Of a stretch of 7,958 nt of DNA, positions 1 to 6,900 are shown one piece after another (the stretch's first letter is position 1; the number at the start of each line of letters is the position of its first letter). A program made the translations under genes and the position numbers. The notes beneath the pieces were generated by a model. It saw only the letters and a program-made list of their open reading frames with translations. It did no database searches and was not told the DNA's origin. This DNA is from a bacterium (lineage in GTDB: Bacteria > Patescibacteriota > Patescibacteriia > UBA1558 > GWA2-36-10), in the NCBI GenBank assembly GCA_030690875.1, contig JAUYFP010000075.1, positions 1 to 7,958 of the forward strand. The letters are read 5' to 3'.

Positions 1-28
1 GTCAAGTAGTCAAGGTTGTCCGAGCTAC

Positions 29-75
29 AAGGGTGTAGAATTGTGAGCATTGCAGTTCTACACCCTTCTTTTTTT
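29..75 (+). terminator. Rho-independent terminator of the upstream transcription unit
   Basis: A perfect 12-bp inverted repeat, AAGGGTGTAGAA at 29-40 and TTCTACACCCTT at 56-67, encloses a 15-nt loop and is followed by a run of seven T at 69-75. This is the classic intrinsic terminator layout. It should end a transcript entering from the left. The reading frame starting at base 1 reads Val-Lys-stop (TAG at 7-9), about 20 nt before the stem, which is a normal gene-to-terminator spacing. Ribosomal protein L7/L12 often precedes rpoB and often ends in a lysine, so that gene is a guess for the neighbour. Two codons cannot prove it. Confidence 0.88.
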
Positions 76-106
76 ATTTAAGAATATCCAGAAAAAAGAA
101 ATTAAA

Positions 107-160
107 GGTGCCTGCACCATTGGACAGGTCGCTATGCGATGTTCAACGCTGTGGATAACT
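107..160. other. GC-rich patch with small palindromes, function unknown
   Basis: About 54% of these 54 bases are G or C, while the flanking intergenic DNA is strongly AT-rich. The patch opens with the near-palindrome GGTGCCTGCACC (107-118). Next comes a possible hairpin at 124-142: ACA pairs with TGT and TCGC with GCGA around a TAT loop, with a two-base GG bulge. It ends in an exact DnaA-box match. It could be a REP-like repeat, part of a small structured RNA, a protein-binding region or the remnant of something inserted. Nothing in the window settles this. Confidence 0.3.
150..158 (-). promoter_or_regulatory. Possible DnaA box
   Basis: TGTGGATAA on the plus strand is the exact reverse complement of the consensus DnaA box TTATCCACA. 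Two weaker 7-of-9 matches lie nearby, at 84-92 on the plus strand and 181-189 on the minus strand. DnaA binds such sites both at replication origins and as a transcription factor. No dnaA, dnaN or dense box cluster is visible, so this is a sequence match only and could be chance. Confidence 0.33.
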
Positions 161-246
161 TGTAGGTAAATAGGGCTAACTGTGTATAGTTTTGGCTGAA
201 ATATCAGCAATTTTAGGGATTATTTGACAAAATTTTTGTTTTATAC

Positions 247-266
247 ATTAGCACATTTTTGCTAAT
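247..266. repeat. 7-bp inverted repeat in the AT-rich region
   Basis: ATTAGCA at 247-253 and TGCTAAT at 260-266 are exact reverse complements around a 6-base spacer. The repeat lies just downstream of an isolated TTGACA (224-229) and about 60 bases upstream of the likely rpoB promoter. It could be an operator for a dimeric repressor or a weak hairpin. A T run occurs at 275-280, but 8 bases after the stem, which is poor for a terminator. Confidence 0.35.
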
Positions 267-322
267 CTTAGGTATTTTTTATTAAAAATAAGGAGATTTT
301 TGAGTCCAAGAGGCCTAAATCA

Positions 323-351
323 TTGACAAGGAGCCCTGAATTTGATATCAT
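323..351 (+). promoter_or_regulatory. Probable sigma70-type promoter of rpoBC
   Basis: The -35 box TTGACA (323-328) is a perfect consensus. After an ideal 17-base spacer comes the -10 box TATCAT (346-351), five of six matches to TATAAT. A TG at 343-344 gives the extended -10 form TGnTATCAT. The expected start of transcription is near A358, giving an rpoB leader of about 143 nt. It lies downstream of the upstream terminator, in the right place to drive rpoB and rpoC. An earlier TTGACA at 224-229 has no matching -10 box at normal spacing, so this is the preferred promoter. Confidence 0.75.
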
Positions 352-357
352 TGGGCT

Positions 358-400
358 ATGCAATTTTTCTTGGCTGGCTTATTTTCAATCTAAAAAGCAT
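358..400 (+). other. Predicted 5' hairpin of the rpoB leader RNA
   Basis: ATGC (358-361) pairs with GCAT (397-400) and TTTTT (364-368) with AAAAA (392-396), leaving an AA bulge and a 23-nt loop. The stem starts at the predicted first transcribed base. It could protect the 5' end of the mRNA or be a regulatory element paired with the next hairpin. It is AT-rich and modest in stability, so I treat it as a prediction. Confidence 0.35.
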
Positions 401-404
401 TATA

Positions 405-437
405 AAACTGACCCGAAAGAGGGTGAGTTTGTTTTTT
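405..437 (+). terminator. Attenuator-like hairpin and T run in the rpoB leader
   Basis: AAACTGACCC (405-414) pairs with GGGTGAGTTT (421-430) through nine base pairs and one G-G mismatch, around a GAAAGA loop. A G and then six T follow at 432-437, and further T-rich sequence runs to 443. This resembles an intrinsic terminator placed about 50 nt into the predicted transcript and 63 nt before the rpoB start codon. A terminator ahead of an essential operon implies partial or regulated read-through. In E. coli, rpoB is also preceded by an attenuator, though the sequence is unrelated. I found no clear competing antiterminator, so the mechanism is open. Confidence 0.5.
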
Positions 438-500
438 GTTCTTGCGCAAATACATCTATAAAATATTATAAAAAACTATTAAAATTAGTTAAAGATTTTT

Positions 501-3500
501 ATGCCCCAGCAAAAAATTTCTACTTCTCGAAAATATTTTACTGATCTTCGAGAAGCAATTCCTTTAACTGACTTAGTTGAAGTCCAAAAAAAATCATATA
601 ATTGGTTTTTTGACGATGGATTAAAAGAGCTTTTTGAGGAAATTTCTCCAATTAAAGATTTTATTGGTCGCGACCTAGAACTTTATTTTTTGGATTATTA
701 TTTAGACGAACCGAAGTTTGATGAGGTTACATCTAAGAATAAAAATATTAGTTTTGAAGCGCCACTAAGAGTAAATATCCGCTTAGTCAACAAGCGAAGC
801 AGTGAAGTCAAGGAACAGGAAATTTATCTGGGTGATTTTCCTTTGATGACTGATCGCGGAACTTTTATCATCAATGGAGTGGAACGCGTGGTTGTTTCCC
901 AGCTAATCAGAAGCGCGGGCGTGTTTTTTACTTCCAATTTAATGCGCGGTCGAAAATATTATGGCGCCAAAATTATTCCTAATCGTGGCGCTTGGTTGGA
1001 AATAGAGACCGATGTTAATAATGTTATTTATGTAAAAATAGACCGCAAAAGAAAAGTTTCAGTCAGCGCTTTGCTGAGAGCTTTTGGTTATGTTACGGAC
1101 GAAGAAATAATCAATTTATTTAAAGATGTTGATACTCATCCAGAAGTAAAATTCATCAAATCAAGCATTGATAAAGATAGTTCCAAAAACGAAGCTGATG
1201 GTTTAAGAGAAGTTTATCGTCGTATTAGGCCGGGAGATTTGGCTACTACTGATAATGCTCGCAGTCTTATTCATTCCATGTTTTTTGATTTTGACAGATA
1301 TGATTTTGGACGCGTTGGCCGTTACAAAATAAATTCTCGTTTTGCGCTGGACATTCCCAACAACAAAGAAACCAGAGTTTTGCGCCGTGAAGATTTGATT
1401 TTGGTAGTTAAGGAAATTATAAAATTAAATTTGAGTCAGGATGACGCTGATGATATTGATCATTTAGGAAATAGGCGAGTCAGAGCGGTGGGTGAGCTTA
1501 TCCAAAATAGATTTAGAATCGGTTTGGCTCGGATGGAAAGAATAGTCAAAGATAGAATGAGTACTTTAGACATCAATTCTTTGACACCCAACCAATTGAT
1601 AAACGCCCGACCGGTAATCGGCGTGGTCAAGGAATTTTTTATGAGTTCCCAGCTTTCTCAGTTTATGGATCAGGTAAATCCTTTGGCCGAGTTGGAGCAC
1701 AAGCGCCGTTTGTCAGCCATGGGTCCTGGTGGTTTGTCTCGGGAAAGAGCTGGCTTTGAAGTCCGAGATGTGCACCGCACTCACTATGGTCGTATTTGTC
1801 CGATTGCTACTCCGGAAGGACCAAATATCGGCTTGGTGGGACACTTGGCATCTTACGCCAAAGTGAACGATTTTGGTTTTATTGAAACGCCTTTTAGAAA
1901 AGTGCTTCATGATTTAGATAATGACCAAAAAATAACAACTGGTTATATTGCCAGAGAAGATATTCACACTGCTAATGGCAAAAAAATATTAGTGGCCAAA
2001 GGTCAGGTTATCAGCGCTACTTTGGCCAAAGAACTAGCCAAGGAAAGTGAAATTAAAACTATTCCGATTAAACCGGTGGTCAGCAAGGACATAGTTTATC
2101 TGGACGCTTTTGAAGAAGAAAGATATAACACTGCCGCCGCTACTACTCCTATAGATAGCGAGGGCCACTTTGCTAATGATTTTGCGGAAATCAGAGTCAA
2201 AGGAAATCCGGCTTATGATCGAGTGGAAAAAATTGATTTAATGGATGTGGCGCCTAATCAAATAATTTCCATTGCCACTTCGTTGATTCCTTTTTTAGAG
2301 CACGACGATGCGGTTCGCGCCTTGATGGGCACAAACATGCAAAGGCAGGCAGTTTCGGTCATTAGACCGGAGGCGCCGATTGTCGGCACAGGAGTGGAAG
2401 CCAAAGCGGCTATTGATTCCGGCCAAGTAGTTGTCGCCAAAGAAGATGGAGAAGTAACTTATGTTGATAGTCGTCGCATTGAGATTAGCAACAAAAATGG
2501 AGAGTCCTCAGTTTATAATCTCAATAAATTTTCTCGTTCCAATACTTCCACCAGCATGAATCAGCATCCGATAGTGGATAAGGGAGAGAAAATAAAAAAA
2601 GGCGCAGCCATTGCCGATGGAGCGGCTACTGATCAGGGTGAATTGGCCTTGGGACAAAATATGTTAGTGGCTTATATGACTTGGGATGGCGGAAATTATG
2701 AAGACGCTATTTTGATTTCCGAAAGAGTTGTCAAAAATGATAATTATACTTCCATTAGCATTGAAGATTATTCTATTGATGTTCGCGATACAAAATTAGG
2801 ACCAGAAATAGTCACTCGTGATATTCCTAATGTCAGTGAAGAAAAATTAAAAGATTTAGACCGAGAAGGTGTGGTTAGAATTGGCGCCAATGTTTCTTCC
2901 GGTGATATTTTGGTTGGCAAAATTACTCCCAAAGGTGAAACAGAATTATCCGCTGAGGAAAAATTGCTCCGAGCAATATTTGGTGAAAAAGCTAAAGACG
3001 TCAGAGACACTTCTTTGTATTTACGACACGGTGAAAGAGGTAAGGTTATTGGTGTTAAGATATTTTCTCGCGACAAAGGCGACAAATTGCCAGCTGGAGT
3101 TATAAAAACAATTCAAATTACTATTGCGCAACTTAGAAAAGTGCAGGTTGGCGATAAAATGGCCGGCCGACACGGAAACAAAGGTGTAATTTCTCGCGTA
3201 GTGCCAATTTGTGACATGCCATTTTTGGAAGATGGCACTCCGGTGGATATTATTTTAAATCCATTGGGTGTTATTTCCCGTATGAACTTAGGGCAATTAT
3301 TAGAAACTCATTTGGGTTTGGCCGCTAAGACTTTAGGATACAAACTAGCCACCCCAGCTTTGAATGGCGTGCCAGAAGATATAATTAGACAAGAGCTTAA
3401 AAAAGCCAATTGGCCGGAAGATGGAAAACTTCAGCTTTATGATGGCCGAACTGGCCAGCCTTTTGACAATAAAACCACAGTGGGCGTGGCTTATATGTTG

Positions 3501-3938
3501 AAGTTGAATCACTTGGTGGAAGATAAAATTCATCAGCGCTCTATTGGTCCATATTCCTTAGTCACTCAACAGCCATTGGGCGGTAAAGCCCAATTTGGCG
3601 GACAGCGTTTTGGAGAAATGGAAGTCTGGGCTTTGGAAGCTTACGGCGCGGCCAATACTTTGCAGGAAATGATTACTATTAAATCCGATGATGTTCCTGG
3701 CCGATCTAAAGCTTATGAAGCGATTATTAAGGGTGAAAAAATAAATCGTTTAAATATTCCGGAGTCCTTCAATGTTTTGGTTCGCGAACTCAAAGGTTTG
3801 GGCTTGGATGTTGAGCTGGTCGGTCAAAGAGAAAGAAAAATAGAAGGCGTTGAGCAAGAAACTCAAGAAATTTTAGCCGAAAAAGCGCCGGTAATTATTG
3901 ACAGAAAAATAGGTTACGAATCGGCCGACGCTGAGTAA
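501..3938 (+). CDS. rpoB: DNA-directed RNA polymerase subunit beta
   Basis: This is the 1145-residue beta subunit of RNA polymerase. It builds one side of the active-site cleft and holds nucleotide, RNA and DNA. In order it shows the protrusion and lobe (about 1-340), the rifampicin/fork region (383-446, with SQLSQFMDQ at 383-391 and GPGGLSRERAGFEVRDVH at 408-425), and YEDAILISER (733-742, acidic pair E734-D735). The flap helix EEKLLRAIF follows at 819-827, then GDKMAGRHGNKGVISR (884-899, with K886 and K894) and the C-terminal GGKAQFGGQRFGEME (1027-1041). It is shorter than the 1342-residue E. coli protein and lacks its large late insertion. About 38 residues follow the usual end (ELKGLGLDVELV). 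ATG 501 fits because conserved sequence begins near residue 10 and the next Met is residue 116. No Shine-Dalgarno is visible. It is co-transcribed with rpoC. Confidence 0.98.
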   Translation: MPQQKISTSRKYFTDLREAIPLTDLVEVQKKSYNWFFDDGLKELFEEISPIKDFIGRDLELYFLDYYLDEPKFDEVTSKNKNISFEAPLRVNIRLVNKRSSEVKEQEIYLGDFPLMTDRGTFIINGVERVVVSQLIRSAGVFFTSNLMRGRKYYGAKIIPNRGAWLEIETDVNNVIYVKIDRKRKVSVSALLRAFGYVTDEEIINLFKDVDTHPEVKFIKSSIDKDSSKNEADGLREVYRRIRPGDLATTDNARSLIHSMFFDFDRYDFGRVGRYKINSRFALDIPNNKETRVLRREDLILVVKEIIKLNLSQDDADDIDHLGNRRVRAVGELIQNRFRIGLARMERIVKDRMSTLDINSLTPNQLINARPVIGVVKEFFMSSQLSQFMDQVNPLAELEHKRRLSAMGPGGLSRERAGFEVRDVHRTHYGRICPIATPEGPNIGLVGHLASYAKVNDFGFIETPFRKVLHDLDNDQKITTGYIAREDIHTANGKKILVAKGQVISATLAKELAKESEIKTIPIKPVVSKDIVYLDAFEEERYNTAAATTPIDSEGHFANDFAEIRVKGNPAYDRVEKIDLMDVAPNQIISIATSLIPFLEHDDAVRALMGTNMQRQAVSVIRPEAPIVGTGVEAKAAIDSGQVVVAKEDGEVTYVDSRRIEISNKNGESSVYNLNKFSRSNTSTSMNQHPIVDKGEKIKKGAAIADGAATDQGELALGQNMLVAYMTWDGGNYEDAILISERVVKNDNYTSISIEDYSIDVRDTKLGPEIVTRDIPNVSEEKLKDLDREGVVRIGANVSSGDILVGKITPKGETELSAEEKLLRAIFGEKAKDVRDTSLYLRHGERGKVIGVKIFSRDKGDKLPAGVIKTIQITIAQLRKVQVGDKMAGRHGNKGVISRVVPICDMPFLEDGTPVDIILNPLGVISRMNLGQLLETHLGLAAKTLGYKLATPALNGVPEDIIRQELKKANWPEDGKLQLYDGRTGQPFDNKTTVGVAYMLKLNHLVEDKIHQRSIGPYSLVTQQPLGGKAQFGGQRFGEMEVWALEAYGAANTLQEMITIKSDDVPGRSKAYEAIIKGEKINRLNIPESFNVLVRELKGLGLDVELVGQRERKIEGVEQETQEILAEKAPVIIDRKIGYESADAE

Positions 3939-3988
3939 TTGATTAGCGGGACTAATATAAATTTTATACTTTATAATTTTTAAAAAAT

Positions 3989-6900
3989 ATGCCTACTCCC
4001 TCTTCAACTAAAACTACTTTCATGAATCAGGACAAAACCACTGTCTTGGAGTTTGATGCTACCAAACTAAAATTGGCTTCTCCTGAGGACATTCATGAGT
4101 GGTCGCATGGCGAAGTTTTGAAACCAGAAACCATAAACTATCGCACTCAAAAACCGGAAAAGGATGGATTGTTTTGCGAAAAGATTTTTGGCCCAAGTAA
4201 AGATTGGGAATGTTATTGTGGCAAGTACAAAAGAATTCGCTATAAAGGAATTGTTTGTGATAAGTGCGGCGTGGAAGTTACCCGAGCTGTGGTTCGTCGT
4301 GAAAGAATGGGGCATATTGATTTAGCCGCGCCGGTTTCTCATATTTGGTTTTTGCGAGGTATTCCGTCAAAAATTGGCTTGGTTTTGGATTTGAGTATTC
4401 AGTCATTGGAAAAAGTAATTTATTTTGCCAGCTTTATTGTGACCAAAGTGGAGGAAGATGCTAGAAAAGAAACTATTGATCAGATAAAAAATGAACTCAA
4501 AAGCAAACGCAAGCAAATTGATAATGAGTTTAATCAGCGTTCTCAGGAAATTAATAATAGAAAAAATAAATTATTGGCCGACGGTCAGCCAAAAGATAAA
4601 ACTCAAAAACAGATTGAGCAGGAATTGATGAATTTAAATGTTGCCAAAATTGATAAAATAAAAACCCTAGAAGAAGCCGCTGACACGGCTTTGAAAGAGT
4701 TGAAAGAATTAAAAGAATTGCAGATAATTTCTGAAACCAAATATCAAGAATTGGCCCTTCGCTATGGCCATGTATTTGAAGCTGGTATTGGCGCCGAGGC
4801 AGTCAGGGATTTATTGAAAAAAATAAACTTGAAAGATCTTTTGGAAAAGTTGGAAAAAGAAAATCTAGATTCCATTGCTTCCAAACAAAAGAAATTAATT
4901 AGGCGCGCTCGCCTAGTTAAGAGTCTATTGGTCAATAAAATCAGACCAGAGTGGATGATAATGACTGCTGTGCCGGTTATTCCTCCGGATTTAAGGCCAA
5001 TGGTTCAGCTTGACGGCGGACGCTTTGCTTCTTCAGATTTGAATGATTTGTATCGCCGAGTAATCAACAGAAATAATCGTCTCAAAAGACTCAAAGAATT
5101 GAATGCGCCGGAAGTAATTCAGCGCAATGAAAAAAGAATGTTACAAGAAGCAGTTGATGCTTTAATTGACAACAATGCCCGTCATGGCAAAACTGTTACT
5201 GCTTCCACTGGACAAAAGCGTAGTTTAAAAAGTATTGCCGATATGCTTAAAGGCAAGCAAGGCCGTTTCCGCCAAAATCTTTTAGGTAAGCGCGTTGATT
5301 ATTCAGGCCGAAGCGTCATTGTTATTGGTCCTCATTTAAAACTTTATCAGTGTGGTTTGCCAAAAACAATGGCCTTAGAGCTTTTTAGGCCCTTTGTTAT
5401 TTGCCAGCTTATCAAAGGCGAATTGGTTCACAATGTCCGTAGCGCTAATCGTTTTATTGACGCTGGCCATCCAGAAGTCTGGGCTATTTTAGAAGATGTG
5501 GTAAAAGGCGCTCATGTATTATTGAACCGCGCGCCAACTCTTCATCGTTTGGGTATTCAGGCTTTTCAACCAACACTTATAGAAGGTAAGGCCATTCAGC
5601 TTCATCCTTTGGTTTGCGCGGCTTTTAACGCTGACTTTGACGGTGACCAAATGGCTGTTCATGTGCCACTGACTGAAGAAGCTAAAGAAGAAGCGGCTAC
5701 GATAATGCTTTCCTCTAATAATTTGTTAAAACCAGCTACTGGCGATCCAGTGGCCGTTCCTAATCAGGATATTGTTTGGGGTGGTTATTATTTGACTTAT
5801 ATTGATCCAGAAGCCAAAGTCAAAAGAATTTTCAGTGATGAAGACGAAGCGGAGAAAGCTTATACTTTGGGTAAAATTACTTTGCAAGAATTGATTAAGG
5901 TAAGAGTGGCTAAAGTAGGTAATACAATTTTAGAAACCTCAGTCGGCCGAGTTATTTTTAATAAAGTTTTGCCTAAGGAGATCGCTTTTGTCAACAAGAC
6001 TTTGGACAAAAAAGGTTTGAAAAATATTGTGGCTGAAGCTTTTCGTATTTGTTCCCACGACGATACCATTAAACTCTTAGACGATATTAAGGATATTGCT
6101 TTTAAATTTATTACTGTGTCTGGATTGTCTTGGGGTATGAATGATATTCCAAAATTAAAAATCAAAGCCCAGTTGATAAAAGAAGGTGAAGTGCAGGTGG
6201 AAGAAATAAAAGAGCAATATAACAACGGACTTCTGACCAACAATGAAAGGTATATTAAAGTTATTGAAGTTTGGGAAAAAATAAAAAGCCGAATCACCGA
6301 AGCCAGTCAAAAGATAATGGACCCAAAAAATTCAGTTTCCTCTATTTTGAGCTCCGGCGCTCGCGGTTCTTTTTCCCAAATGATTCAGGTTATGGGTATG
6401 AAGGGCTTGGTTATTAATCCGGCTGGTGAAATTATTGAATTGCCAGTCAAGGCCAATTTCCAAGAGGGTTTAGATGTCTTGGAATATTTCTTTTCTACTC
6501 ACGGAACTAGAAAAGGTTTGTCTGACACCGCTCTTAGAACCGCTAACGCTGGATATTTGACCAGACGTTTAGTTGATGTTTCCCAAGATATAGTAATTTT
6601 GGAAAAAGATTGTAAAGACAGCGAGGGCTTAATTATCAGCAAAGAGGAAAGTATGGTTTTAAATGAAAGCTTGGCTGAGAGAGCTATGGGTAGAGTTTTA
6701 GCCGAAGACATCAAAGACAAAAAAAATAAAGTTCTTATTAAAAAAGGAACCTTAGTTACCAAGGAATTATCAGAAAAAATAACTGTTGCTGATCTTGGTT
6801 ATATAAAAATAAGATCGTTATTGAGCTGTAAGGCAGTCAGAGGCGTTTGTCAGCAATGCTATGGTTATGATTTGGGTTATAATCAGCCGGTAAAATTAGG

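Larger units (their letters stand above)
76..500. other. Non-coding region upstream of rpoB
   Basis: This 425-bp stretch lies between the upstream terminator and rpoB and holds no convincing gene. It contains a GC-rich patch with short palindromes (about 107-160), an exact DnaA-box match (150-158) and two spaced GG(A/C)TAACT repeats (153-160 and 174-181). A very AT-rich part follows, with an isolated TTGACA (224-229), an inverted repeat (247-266) and an orphan TAAGGAG (289-295). The probable rpoB promoter (323-351) and a hairpin-rich leader (358-500) complete it. Two open frames cross it (272-544 and 342-461). They lack a good start or clash with the promoter, so I do not call them genes. Confidence 0.7.

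Noticed and set aside
1..9. End of an upstream gene reading Val-Lys-stop, perhaps rplL
   Set aside because: Only two codons are present and another frame also ends nearby (TAG at 36-38). The position fits the terminator, but the gene cannot be identified, so it is not listed as a CDS.
2869..3105. 78-codon plus-strand frame inside rpoB
   Set aside because: It is an alternative frame over conserved rpoB flap and active-site codons, with no ribosome site and no recognisable protein.
3575..3594. Perfect 7-bp hairpin in rpoB (ATTGGGC and GCCCAAT)
   Set aside because: It lies in codons for the invariant PLGGKAQFGG segment and has no T run, so protein constraint explains it.
1713..6762. Several open frames of 60-145 codons on the minus strand within rpoB and rpoC
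   Set aside because: They lie fully opposite strongly conserved coding sequence, have no recognisable domains and look like shadows of the real genes.
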